From: Sphingomonadales bacterium | GTDB taxonomy: Bacteria; Pseudomonadota; Alphaproteobacteria; Sphingomonadales; Sphingomonadaceae | Length of the DNA stretch: 64,000 nucleotides | Assembly: GCA_027491235.1 (NCBI GenBank) | Contig: JAIXWO010000021.1 | Location: 656,721-720,720 of the forward strand | Direction: 5' to 3' | In this document: positions 51,066-59,833 of the stretch, in pieces | How the letters are laid out: each line of letters starts with the position of its first letter | Position numbering within the stretch: position 1 is the first letter of the stretch | Translations under genes and position numbers: made by a program | Notes under the pieces: model-generated | Databases searched by the model: none | What the model was told of the DNA's origin: nothing | What the model saw: only the letters and a program-made list of their open reading frames with translations

Positions 51066-53027
51066 CTATTTTGGAAGGTGGGCGGTAAGGAAGTCTGCAG
51101 ACCGGGCCAACATGTCACGGCGGACCGAACTGTCTTCCATATAATGGTCGAGGTCCGGTACTTCCATATACTCTGCCATATGCCCGGCATCCTTCAGGCG
51201 GTCGACCATCAACTTCGCTTGACCTGCGTCCACATTCACGTCGCGCAACCCCTGAACGATCATCACCGGTGCGGTAATTCTTCTGGCATTCTGAGCGGGC
51301 GAGCCTTCCTTAAGGTGCGGTCCCGTGCCGATGAAATCCTTCACCAACTTTGAATTGAGGTACCCGCCGCTCTTCTGCCGGAGGAGTTGAAGGTCAGTCA
51401 CTGGCGCGATCGCGATGATCGCCTTGAAGAGGTCCGGCGCCACCACCCCTGATTGTAGCGCAGCATAGCCACCATAGGACCAGCCGAAAATGGCGAGTTT
51501 TTTGGGATCGGCGATCCCCTGTGCAACGAGCCAGCGCCCGCTGTCGGTTACGTCACCAATGGCGACCGCCCAAGACTTGAAGCCATTGTTTTGGTACCAA
51601 TCGTCGCCAAACCCAGATGATCCTCGATAGTTGGACTGGAGAACAGCGTAGCCCTTATGGGCGAAGAATTGGGCCAGCCAATCGAAGCCCCATTCATCAC
51701 GCGCGCTTGGGCCGCCATGAGGCATAACGAGCGCCGGTAGATTGCGTCCGTCAGATCCAGGTGGCAGCGTGAGATAGGCTGGCACTTTTGTTCCATCGGC
51801 AGCCGTGACCTCTACAGATTTCACGGAGGCAAGGATGAAACCAGACAATTGTGGACGCGCCGCGAACAAGGGCTGCATCTTGTTGGATGTCCGGTCGAGC
51901 AGATAATAAATGCCTGGGTTTCGGTCGCTTGATCCTGCAATCAAAAGCTTGGATTCATCTGCGCTCGAATCGATGATATCGAGCAAATCGACATCGGGCA
52001 GCGCCTTTGCCAACCGCTGAGTGAGCTTGTCTAGCGCGGGATCGAAATAGACAGAATAGCGGCGGTCTGTTGCATAGCTCACAGCGACTGGGCGACGCGT
52101 CCTTCCGATGGTTTCTACTCCGTCCACGTCGACGCGATCATGACTGTAGAGCAGCGTGCGCTGTCCGCTTCCATCCAGCGCCATGCGATAAACGGCTTTG
52201 CGCCCGTTAAGCTTGTCCAGCCCAATGACCGAATTGGTCTTAGCATCAATGGCGACGGGCATGAATCCGGCTCCGGTCTGAGAGGAATAGTCGGAAAGGG
52301 GTTGCCATTCGCTGGCGCCAGCAGCACGGAACCGGTACTTGTATACACCGGTCAAATAGTCTGCGCGCTGGTCAGCGGTTGCCATGATCCGCACTTGACC
52401 CTTCCCATCAGTCATGAACCGCACGGCGTCAGGGATGGGCTTGACGACGCGTTTTGTTTGCATTGTCACGCTGTCGACGTCATCAACACCCAATCCTTCT
52501 TCGGCTTTGCTTACGATCGTGCCGATCCGCCCTTCCGGGACATACACCCGAGACATCAGGACGTGGCCCTCTTGTCCGGTTGATGTGTCTAGGATTTGTC
52601 CGCCGCCAAGAGCCGCATACTCGGCATAGCCCGATTGGCGCGTGCTGAGCATTTTTGGCGCCGACCCGTCCCAATTGACCGCGATAGTGCGGGTGAAGTA
52701 ATTTAATCCCACCCCGTCGTTGACCACTCCATAGACCCCACACGCGATGCGGCTGTCTGAAATCCAGCCGCACGAGCCCAACCGCTCCGGTTTTCCCGAC
52801 GATGCGAGTGCCACGGTCATCTTACTTGGGTCGGCTAGATCGATCACCACAACGCGGCTAGCTTGGCCAATGGACGGGGTGACATAAGCTATCTTTCGCC
52901 CGTCAGGCGATAAGGCAATGCTCTCGATGTAAGGTCTAGCGCCAAATGCAACAGCAGGGTCCACAGACTCGCTTAGTGCTTTACTCGAAGAAAAAATTAC
53001 AATGAAGGCCAGGAAGAAGTGCCGCAT
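51066..53027 (-). CDS. S9 family prolyl oligopeptidase-like peptidase
   Basis: A 653-residue secreted serine peptidase: Sec signal (MRHFFLAFIVIFSSSKALS), beta-propeller-like WD/TolB repeats in the middle (SPDGRKIAYV and similar) and a C-terminal alpha/beta-hydrolase domain with GWSYGGYA (nucleophile), the acid in LRDVNVD and histidine in LDHYM. GGGGGG lies 10 bp before ATG 53027; ATG 53060 is an alternative. The gene is visibly less GC-biased at third positions than its neighbours, and the upstream gap is AT-rich. Such enzymes cleave proline-containing peptides in the periplasm. Confidence 0.9.
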   Translation of the reverse strand: MRHFFLAFIVIFSSSKALSESVDPAVAFGARPYIESIALSPDGRKIAYVTPSIGQASRVVVIDLADPSKMTVALASSGKPERLGSCGWISDSRIACGVYGVVNDGVGLNYFTRTIAVNWDGSAPKMLSTRQSGYAEYAALGGGQILDTSTGQEGHVLMSRVYVPEGRIGTIVSKAEEGLGVDDVDSVTMQTKRVVKPIPDAVRFMTDGKGQVRIMATADQRADYLTGVYKYRFRAAGASEWQPLSDYSSQTGAGFMPVAIDAKTNSVIGLDKLNGRKAVYRMALDGSGQRTLLYSHDRVDVDGVETIGRTRRPVAVSYATDRRYSVYFDPALDKLTQRLAKALPDVDLLDIIDSSADESKLLIAGSSDRNPGIYYLLDRTSNKMQPLFAARPQLSGFILASVKSVEVTAADGTKVPAYLTLPPGSDGRNLPALVMPHGGPSARDEWGFDWLAQFFAHKGYAVLQSNYRGSSGFGDDWYQNNGFKSWAVAIGDVTDSGRWLVAQGIADPKKLAIFGWSYGGYAALQSGVVAPDLFKAIIAIAPVTDLQLLRQKSGGYLNSKLVKDFIGTGPHLKEGSPAQNARRITAPVMIVQGLRDVNVDAGQAKLMVDRLKDAGHMAEYMEVPDLDHYMEDSSVRRDMLARSADFLTAHLPK

Positions 53028-53236
53028 GAAAAAATAACCCCCCAGAGATTTTTCATTCATTGCCGACCTTTTTTTACTGTTCAAGTGTGAATATTAATCA
53101 GCCTGTCTATGTTAAGGTAGTTTATAATATCGATGTTTGTCTCATGTGTTTGTGATCGAAGGGAAAACCGGAGCCGGGCCTTGCGAGCCGCGCGAAGGGC
53201 TGCCATTGCTTGAGCAACACATTTCGGAGTTTCGCC

Positions 53237-54865
53237 ATGAAACATATTGCGCTTTTCCTTGCCACTGCCTTTGCAGCCTCAGCCCTCCACGCCGCAGACC
53301 CCGACATCTCCGTCAACACGTTGAAGGAAGTCACCAAGACATTGTCGTCTGACACCTTTGAAGGCCGCGCGCCGACGACAGCGGGGGAAGACAAGACGAT
53401 TGGATATGTCGCCGGTCGCTTTGCGGCTGCCGGGCTCCAGCCCGCCAACAAGGGCAGCTGGTTTCAGGACGTGCCGATGGTGCGGATGACCGCCGATCCC
53501 GCAACCAGCCTGAAGATCAGCGGCGGCAAGGCACCGCTTGACCTTGCCTATAAGACGGACCTGGTCGTCTACAGCGATCGCATCGTGCCGAAGACGGAGA
53601 TCAAGAACAGCGATGTTGTCTTCGTCGGCTATGGCATCAACGCCCCGGAAAAGGGCTGGAATGACTATAAGGGCGTGGATGTGAAGGGGAAAACGGTCGT
53701 CATCCTCGTCAATGATCCCGACTATGAAGCGAAAGACCTGAAGGGCCCGTTCGGCGGGCGTGCGATGACCTATTATGGCCGCTGGACGTACAAATATGAG
53801 GAAGCGGCGCGGCAGGGCGCGGCGGCGGCGATCATCGTGCATGACACCTATCCAGCCGCTTATCCCTGGAGCGTTGTCGTCTCAAGCTGGACTGGCCCGC
53901 AAATCCGCATGGATGCAGCTGACGGCAATGCAGGCGACACGCAGGCCAATGGCTGGATCTCGAATGAGGGCGCGCAAAAGCTGATGGCAGCGGCTGGCAA
54001 GGATCTCGCCCAGCTGTCGGCTGCGGCAAAGAAGAAGGGCTTTAAGGCAGTGCCGCTTGGCCTGAAGGCTTCGCTCAGCTTTGAGACGGACATCAAGCAC
54101 CTTGTGTCGAAGAACGTCGCAGGCGTGCTTCCAGGCAAGACGCGCCCGGATGAATATGTCCTCTATTCCGCGCATTGGGATCATCTGGGCATTTGTGAGC
54201 CAGTGAACGGCGACAACATCTGCAACGGCGCGCTCGACAATGCGACGGGGACGGCGGGGCTGATCGCGCTGGCCGAAGCGCACGCCAAGGCGGGGCCTGC
54301 TGACCGGTCCATCCTGTTTTTGGCGGTCACGGCGGAAGAGTCCGGCCTTTTGGGATCTGAATATTATGCCGCCAACCCGCTCTTCCCGCTGGCCAAGACC
54401 GTGGGCGGCATCAACATGGACGGCCTCAACATTGCGGGCCGCACCAAGGACGTGACCGTCATTGGCGGCGGCAAGTCTGAGCTTGAACCGATGCTCGTCG
54501 AGTTCGCCAAGGCGCAGGGCCGCCGCGTTGAGCCGGAGCCATCGCCGGAAAAAGGCAGCTTCTACCGGTCGGACCATTTCAGCTTTGCCAAGCTTGGCGT
54601 GCCGATGATCTATTTCGACAGCGGCGAAGACTTTGTGAATGGCGGCAAGGCAGCAGGGGCCGCGGCGTCGGAAGATTACACGACCAACCGCTATCACAAG
54701 CCGCAGGATGAATATCGCGATGACTGGGTCTGGGATGGCGCGGTCGAAGATCTGACGCTCAACTATCAGATCGGCCGCGCGTTGGCAGACGGCACTGTCT
54801 GGCCGAACTGGTACCCGACCGCCGAATTCCGCGCCGCGCGCGACAAGAGCCGGGGGACCAAGTGA
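53237..54865 (+). CDS. M28 family metallopeptidase
   Basis: A 542-residue secreted aminopeptidase with a signal peptide (MKHIALFLATAFAASALHA). A PA (protease-associated) insert sits between about residues 130 and 240. Zinc ligands are in SAHWDHLG, ALDNATGT, TAEESGLLGS, NMDGLN and RSDHFSFAKLG, so the active site is complete. It ends overlapping aguA by 4 bp (GTGA). It is divergent from the S9 peptidase and both are periplasmic, so they may degrade the same peptides. Confidence 0.92.
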   Translation: MKHIALFLATAFAASALHAADPDISVNTLKEVTKTLSSDTFEGRAPTTAGEDKTIGYVAGRFAAAGLQPANKGSWFQDVPMVRMTADPATSLKISGGKAPLDLAYKTDLVVYSDRIVPKTEIKNSDVVFVGYGINAPEKGWNDYKGVDVKGKTVVILVNDPDYEAKDLKGPFGGRAMTYYGRWTYKYEEAARQGAAAAIIVHDTYPAAYPWSVVVSSWTGPQIRMDAADGNAGDTQANGWISNEGAQKLMAAAGKDLAQLSAAAKKKGFKAVPLGLKASLSFETDIKHLVSKNVAGVLPGKTRPDEYVLYSAHWDHLGICEPVNGDNICNGALDNATGTAGLIALAEAHAKAGPADRSILFLAVTAEESGLLGSEYYAANPLFPLAKTVGGINMDGLNIAGRTKDVTVIGGGKSELEPMLVEFAKAQGRRVEPEPSPEKGSFYRSDHFSFAKLGVPMIYFDSGEDFVNGGKAAGAAASEDYTTNRYHKPQDEYRDDWVWDGAVEDLTLNYQIGRALADGTVWPNWYPTAEFRAARDKSRGTK

Positions 54866-55848
54866 CGCTGCATCAACCACCCGAATGGGCCCCGCATGAC
54901 AGCGTCTGGATCGGCTTCCCCTCGGCGGCTGATCTCTGGCTCGATGATCTGGACGGCGCGCAAGCCGAGGTCGCGGCCTTTGCCAATGCGGTCCATGCCG
55001 ATGGCGCGGGCGAGACAGTGCGCCTTGTTTGCGCCAATGGCGTGGCCGAAGAGGCCGCACGTGCCCTTGCCGCGCCGGGTGTAGAGATCGTCTCGGCACC
55101 GTTCTTCGACATCTGGCTGCGCGATACCGGGCCGATTGTCGTCGCAGAAGATGGCGCGCCACTGGCGCTGGATTACAAGGGCAATGGCTGGGGCGGGAAA
55201 TATCCCTCACCGCTCGACGATGATCTGGCCCGCGTGCTGTGCGCAGAGGCCGGTCTGGAGCGGTCTGCGCGGGATTGGGTGCTGGAAGGCGGGGCGATCG
55301 AGGTCGATGGCGCCGGGCTGTGCGTCACGACCGGCCAGTGCCTTTTGAATCCCAACCGCAACCCGCTTCTGTCACGGCGCGACATTGAAGAGCGCTTGAA
55401 GGTCGATCTCGGCCTGAAAGAGGTGCTCTGGCTCGGCGTTGGCCTGCTCAATGACCATACGGACGGCCATGTCGACAACCTCGCCCGTTTCGTTGCGCCG
55501 GGCGTGCTGGCGCTGCCGGAACCCTTTGGTGAGGATGACCCGAATGTCGCTGTGTTCGCCGATGCTTTGGCGCGGGCGAAAGACTGGCCGGTGGAGATCG
55601 TGACGATCCCGTCGGCGGGCCTTCATCTGGATGAAGACGGGGAAGCCATCCCTGCCAGCCATATGAACTTCTACATCGGCAATGCTGTGGTGGTCGTACC
55701 GACCTATGGCGGGCCGAGCGATGACAAGGCCGTCGAAGCGATTGCCAATCTCTTCCCCGGCAGGCGGACGGTGGGCTTGCCCGCCACCCACATCCTGACC
55801 GGCGGCGGCAGCTTCCACTGCATCAGCCAACAGGTGCCGACGCTTTAG
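54862..55848 (+). CDS. aguA: Agmatine deiminase
   Basis: A 328-residue enzyme of the guanidino-modifying superfamily that hydrolyses agmatine to N-carbamoylputrescine and ammonia. The catalytic cysteine is C320 (GGSFHCISQQ), with DTGPIV, GNGWGGKY and NDHTDGHVDN blocks. It starts with GTG overlapping the M28 peptidase stop. AguB, the next enzyme of the pathway, is at 59.8 kb; the genes between them are unrelated. Confidence 0.95.
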   Translation: MTLHQPPEWAPHDSVWIGFPSAADLWLDDLDGAQAEVAAFANAVHADGAGETVRLVCANGVAEEAARALAAPGVEIVSAPFFDIWLRDTGPIVVAEDGAPLALDYKGNGWGGKYPSPLDDDLARVLCAEAGLERSARDWVLEGGAIEVDGAGLCVTTGQCLLNPNRNPLLSRRDIEERLKVDLGLKEVLWLGVGLLNDHTDGHVDNLARFVAPGVLALPEPFGEDDPNVAVFADALARAKDWPVEIVTIPSAGLHLDEDGEAIPASHMNFYIGNAVVVVPTYGGPSDDKAVEAIANLFPGRRTVGLPATHILTGGGSFHCISQQVPTL

Positions 55849-55932
55849 GGTTTCGGCGCTTGATAGGGCCGTGCACGTTTCTCTTGAATGCAGGCTATTA
55901 TTCCGCCAAGTCTAGGTGGCGGAGGTTGTTAC

Positions 55933-56694
55933 ATGTCACAAGTTAAGTTGACCAAGAAGGTTCATGACCGAATTGTTTCGGGTTTGAAGAAGTACCAGCC
56001 GATCGTAGGAAAGCTTCGTGAGCGTGATATCTCCGAAGCTGATACGGTTACCGTGATCAAAGATATGCTCACTGAGATTTTCGGATACGATAAATATGCC
56101 GAACTCACTAGTGAACAGCAGATCAGAGGCACATTTTGTGACCTCGCAATTCGTGTCGATGGAAAAATTCACTATCTTGCAGAAGTTAAATCTGCCGGAA
56201 CAAAGTTGAATGATAGCCATCTTAGGCAGGCGGTAAACTATGGAGCCCATCAAGGGATTGAATGGGTAATTCTGTCTAACGCAATCGAGTGGAAGGTGTA
56301 TCGGATAAGATTTGCACAACCCATTGATTATGAAGAAGTATATTCATTTGATGTTACGTCTCTCTCAACGCGTAGCGCTGATGACATTGGGAAGCTTGGA
56401 ATTCTTTGTCGCGAAAGCCTATCGGCAGATGCCCTTGGAGAGTTCCACCGCCAAGCGCAAATTTTGAACCGTTATGTAGTTTCGGAAATCCTTCAAAGTG
56501 ATGCGGTCGTCGGTACGCTCCGCCGCGAATTTCGAAGGCTTTTTCCAAGCATCAAGGTTACGGATGATGAACTGCGTATCATGTTGACCAACGACATCAT
56601 GAAGCGTGACACGTTGGATGGCGAACCTCCAAAACAGGCGCGAGCCGTTATAAAAAAGGCGGCAAGTGTTTTGGCCAAGAAGGCCGCGACATGA
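55933..56694 (+). CDS. Orphan HsdR-N-type PD-(D/E)XK nuclease-like protein
   Basis: A 253-residue protein with GGAGG 7 bp before the ATG. Residues 40-125 resemble the N-terminal nuclease domain of type I restriction HsdR subunits: D70 (TFCDLAIRVDG), E84-x-K86 (LAEVKSAG) and Q99 (RQAVNYGAHQG), followed by WVILSNAIEWKVYRI. The C-terminal half is helical and charged. There is no helicase, methylase or specificity gene nearby, and third positions are less GC-rich than in the flanks, which hints at acquisition. It could be a DNA-repair or defence nuclease, or an inactive relic; the acidic and lysine residues are all present. Confidence 0.7.
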   Translation: MSQVKLTKKVHDRIVSGLKKYQPIVGKLRERDISEADTVTVIKDMLTEIFGYDKYAELTSEQQIRGTFCDLAIRVDGKIHYLAEVKSAGTKLNDSHLRQAVNYGAHQGIEWVILSNAIEWKVYRIRFAQPIDYEEVYSFDVTSLSTRSADDIGKLGILCRESLSADALGEFHRQAQILNRYVVSEILQSDAVVGTLRREFRRLFPSIKVTDDELRIMLTNDIMKRDTLDGEPPKQARAVIKKAASVLAKKAAT

Positions 56695-56707
56695 TCTTTC
56701 CGCCGCT

Positions 56708-57319
56708 CTAGCCCTTCGGCACCCGCCGCATCATCGTCCAGAAATGGGGTCCGCCTTTGGGCACGTCCCATTCGGACAGGATTTCAAAGCCGAGGCTTGT
56801 GTAGAGGCCGACATTGCGTTCGGTGGCCGTTTCCAGAAGGGCGGGGATGCCTGCTGCGTCCGCCTTGTCGAGGCCCGCGCGGATGGCGGCGCCGCCCCAG
56901 CCTTTGCCCTGATGTTCGGGCAGGACGCCTGCATAATGCAGATAGAAATAGGTGATGCCTTTGGGGTGGTGGGCATCCATTGCTTCGGAAACAGCCAGCC
57001 CACGCAGCGCCGCGGTGCCGAACGTGTGGAACACAGCGGGCAGCATCATGACCATGTCGAGCAGGCCGGTGTGCGGCTTGCCGGGGGACCGCCAGAGGGT
57101 TGCCGCCTCGCCGCCGGATGATCCAAGCGCAAAGCCATCGCGCAGGTCGAGCGGCACGATAAAGTCAAACATGCGCGGCAGGCGGATCTTGCGCTGAGCG
57201 GCATCCGGCAGGATCCAGCTCAGCGCCGGATCGTCCTGAAAGGCGCGGGCCAATGTGTGGACGATTTGGGCCCGGTCTTGGACCGGCTTGATATTCCGTT
57301 CGGTGCTCAACAACGCCAT
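56708..57319 (-). CDS. GNAT family N-acetyltransferase
   Basis: A 203-residue acetyltransferase with an acetyl-CoA-binding segment LHYAGVLPEHQGKGWGGAAI (Q/RxxGxG/A motif) and a C-terminal TERNVGLYTSLGFEI. An N-terminal arm with DDPALSWILPD is typical of a sub-family of uncharacterised GNAT proteins. ATG 57319 overlaps the end of the carboxyltransferase gene by 13 bp. The substrate is unknown. The stop is 13 bp from that of the convergent nuclease-like gene. Confidence 0.87.
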   Translation of the reverse strand: MALLSTERNIKPVQDRAQIVHTLARAFQDDPALSWILPDAAQRKIRLPRMFDFIVPLDLRDGFALGSSGGEAATLWRSPGKPHTGLLDMVMMLPAVFHTFGTAALRGLAVSEAMDAHHPKGITYFYLHYAGVLPEHQGKGWGGAAIRAGLDKADAAGIPALLETATERNVGLYTSLGFEILSEWDVPKGGPHFWTMMRRVPKG

Positions 57320-58854
57320 CCTTTCGAAACAGGCCCCGCCTCCAAAACGCGGTAGGCATGCTCCACAAACTCGCACAGCAAAGGCCGTGTGTCACGCGGG
57401 TCAATGATGTCTTCGATGCCGAATTTCTCGGCGGTGCGGAACGGGCTGCGGACATCGTTCAGACGCTTCTGAATGTCCTTCAAAAGCGCCTTGGGGTTGT
57501 CGCTGGCTTCAAGGTCCGACTTATAGGCGGCTTCCAGCCCGCCGGAGATGGGTAAGCTGCCCCAATCCCCCGAGGGCCAGGCATAGCGCCATTTGTGGCG
57601 CGAGAGGTTGGCATGCGCGCTGCCCGCCATGCCATAGGCCTTGCGCAGGATGACCGCGCAGATTGGCACCTTCGCCTGATAGACGGCCATCATCGCGCGG
57701 CTGCCAAAGCGGATTGTCGCCTCATCCTCGGCCTTCCGCCCGATCAGGAAGCCCGGCACGTCCGCCAGATGGATGATCGGCAGATGGAAGGTGTCGGCGA
57801 GATCGACAAAGCGCTCCAGCTTGCGCGCGCTGGCGGCGGTCCAAAGCCCGCCCAGCACCATCGGGTCAGACGCCATGACGGCGACCGGATAGCCGTCCAT
57901 CCGCGCAAAGCCGGTAACGACGCTTGGCCCATGCTGGCGGCCGATTTCAAAGAAGCTGCCTTCGTCCATCACCGCCTCGATGATCGGGCGGATTTTGTAG
58001 AGATTGCGCAGGTCGCGCGGCACCGCTTCGATCAGGCCGGGGTCTCGCCGGTCAGGCCGGTCACGCGATGGCACGCGCGTGGGCAGCTCATGGACCGAGG
58101 AGGGGAGGTAGGAGAGGAAGCGCCGCGCCTTGGCAAAGGCATCTGCTTCACTCTCCGCCTCGTCATCAATCGCGCCGTTCTTTGCGTGGATAGAGGAGCC
58201 GCCCAGTTCTTCCTTGGTCCGGTTCTCGCCCACCGCCGCGACCACGGGCGGGCCCGCCACGAACATCTGCGATAGGCCTTTTACCAGCACCGAATAATGC
58301 GCCATCACCTGACGACCGGCGCCCAACCCTGCGACCGGACCCAGCCCGAGCGCGACGACGGGAACGGTGGAGAGGTTGTCGACCATCAGCTCCCAACCCG
58401 GCACTTCGGGGACATAGGTATAGCCCGTTGTCTCCAGCGTCTTGACGGAGCCGCCGCCGCCTGTCCCTTCGATCAGGCGGACGAGCGGCATCCGATATTC
58501 ATTGGCGAGCTTTTCAGACTGGATGAGCTTGCCGTGGAGCGAGGCGTCTGCCGCCCCGCCGCGCACGGTGAAGTCATCGGCCTGAACCACAACGGGGCGA
58601 CCGTCGATCCGCGCGCGGCCAAACAGGATGTTGGCGGGCAGGAAAGAGGTGAGGTTCCCCTTGGCATCATATTGGCCAACGCCGCCGAGCTTACCGACTT
58701 CGCGGAACGAGCCTTTGTCGACCAGCCCGGCAATACGTTCGCGGACGTTCAGCTTGCCGCCGTCCTTCTGGCGCTTCAGCTTTTCCGGCCCGCCCATGCC
58801 TTCGGCAAGCTTCTGCCGCCGCTTCAGCTCTTCGACTTCTTTTTCCCAGCTCAT
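57307..58854 (-). CDS. Acyl-CoA carboxylase, carboxyltransferase (beta) subunit
   Basis: A 515-residue biotin-dependent carboxyltransferase, which moves CO2 from carboxybiotin to an acyl-CoA. The N- and C-terminal crotonase-like halves are both present (e.g. GTGGGGSVKTLETTGY; FLIGRKAEDEATIRFGSRAM). ATG 58854 has GAGAGGG upstream; the longer open frame is antisense to the hydrolase gene. The biotin carboxylase/carrier subunit is not nearby. Candidates are propionyl-CoA, methylcrotonyl-CoA or another acyl-CoA. It may share a biotinylated alpha subunit encoded elsewhere. Confidence 0.88.
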   Translation of the reverse strand: MSWEKEVEELKRRQKLAEGMGGPEKLKRQKDGGKLNVRERIAGLVDKGSFREVGKLGGVGQYDAKGNLTSFLPANILFGRARIDGRPVVVQADDFTVRGGAADASLHGKLIQSEKLANEYRMPLVRLIEGTGGGGSVKTLETTGYTYVPEVPGWELMVDNLSTVPVVALGLGPVAGLGAGRQVMAHYSVLVKGLSQMFVAGPPVVAAVGENRTKEELGGSSIHAKNGAIDDEAESEADAFAKARRFLSYLPSSVHELPTRVPSRDRPDRRDPGLIEAVPRDLRNLYKIRPIIEAVMDEGSFFEIGRQHGPSVVTGFARMDGYPVAVMASDPMVLGGLWTAASARKLERFVDLADTFHLPIIHLADVPGFLIGRKAEDEATIRFGSRAMMAVYQAKVPICAVILRKAYGMAGSAHANLSRHKWRYAWPSGDWGSLPISGGLEAAYKSDLEASDNPKALLKDIQKRLNDVRSPFRTAEKFGIEDIIDPRDTRPLLCEFVEHAYRVLEAGPVSKGWRC

Positions 58855-58924
58855 ATACCCTCTCTCTTTGGTGCCATGGTCGTCGCACTTGCCGTAAACG
58901 TCAAGCTTGTGCGATGGGGCGTCT

Positions 58925-59809
58925 ATGGGGAAAATCTTGATCGCGCTTGGCGCACTTGGGCTGCTCTTTGGAGCGATTGGATATGCCAGCAAATGGAGCC
59001 AGGTCGGGCTGCTGAACAGCGTCGACGCGCTGCTGACGCTCGGCGCACCGGCCCGCAAGGTCGCCAGCGGCGTTTCCTTTGGGCCGCAGGACCGCCAGAA
59101 GCTCGATATCTGGGTGCCTACGGCACCCTCCAAGACACCGCGTGATGTCATCGTCTTTTTCTATGGCGGCAGCTGGAACAGCGGCGACCGGGAGCTTTAC
59201 GGCTTTGTCGGCCGCGCCCTTGCTGCGCGCGGCTATATTGTTGTCTTGCCCGATTATCGGCTTGTGCCCGAGGTGCGCTTCCCCGGCTTTGTCGAGGACG
59301 GAGCCGCCGCCGTTGCCTGGGTGGAAAAGAACATCGCGACCCATGGCGGCAATCCGGCCCGCATCCACCTGAGCGGACATTCGGCGGGCGCGCATATCGC
59401 AGCGCTACTGACGCTCGATACCGGCTGGTTGAAAAAGGCGGGGGCGAGCGAAGCCCCTGTCCGCAGCTTTGCCGGGCTCGCCGGCCCCTATGATTTCGTG
59501 CCCTTCACATCGGATGCGTCAAAGGCGGCCTTTGGCCAGATGCCGGACCCGACGCCGAGCCAGCCGATCACCTTTGCCCGCAAAGATGCGCCGCCGATGC
59601 TGCTGCTGACGGGCAGCGCCGACACCACCGTCAAACCGCGCAATGGCACCGCCCTTGCCGCTGCGCAGGCGAAGTTGGGCGCCAAGGCGCAGACGCTGTT
59701 GTATAATGGGCTCAGCCATAGCGACATCATCATGGCGGTGGCGCAGCCCTTCCGCAGCAAGGCGCCGGTCATTGATGACCTTGCCGCATTTTTTGATGGG
59801 GTTCGCTGA
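58925..59809 (+). CDS. Alpha/beta hydrolase, HSL/BD-FAE-like esterase
   Basis: A 294-residue esterase with an N-terminal membrane or signal-anchor helix (MGKILIALGALGLLFGAIGY). The oxyanion motif is FFYGGSWNSGD, the nucleophile elbow is SGHSAGAH, the acid is near SADTTV and the histidine is in NGLSHSD. The family includes carboxylesterases and arylformamidases, but the membrane anchor argues against a cytosolic kynurenine formamidase. It is immediately upstream of aguB (25 bp). Confidence 0.87.
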   Translation: MGKILIALGALGLLFGAIGYASKWSQVGLLNSVDALLTLGAPARKVASGVSFGPQDRQKLDIWVPTAPSKTPRDVIVFFYGGSWNSGDRELYGFVGRALAARGYIVVLPDYRLVPEVRFPGFVEDGAAAVAWVEKNIATHGGNPARIHLSGHSAGAHIAALLTLDTGWLKKAGASEAPVRSFAGLAGPYDFVPFTSDASKAAFGQMPDPTPSQPITFARKDAPPMLLLTGSADTTVKPRNGTALAAAQAKLGAKAQTLLYNGLSHSDIIMAVAQPFRSKAPVIDDLAAFFDGVR

Positions 59810-59833
59810 TCGAGCGATTATAGGGGACGCACC

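Noticed and set aside
58925..59809. Hydrolase as the kynurenine formamidase missing beside kynA
   Set aside because: The protein has an N-terminal membrane or signal-anchor helix, is 57 kb from kynA and sits with aguB; the fold alone does not justify the name.
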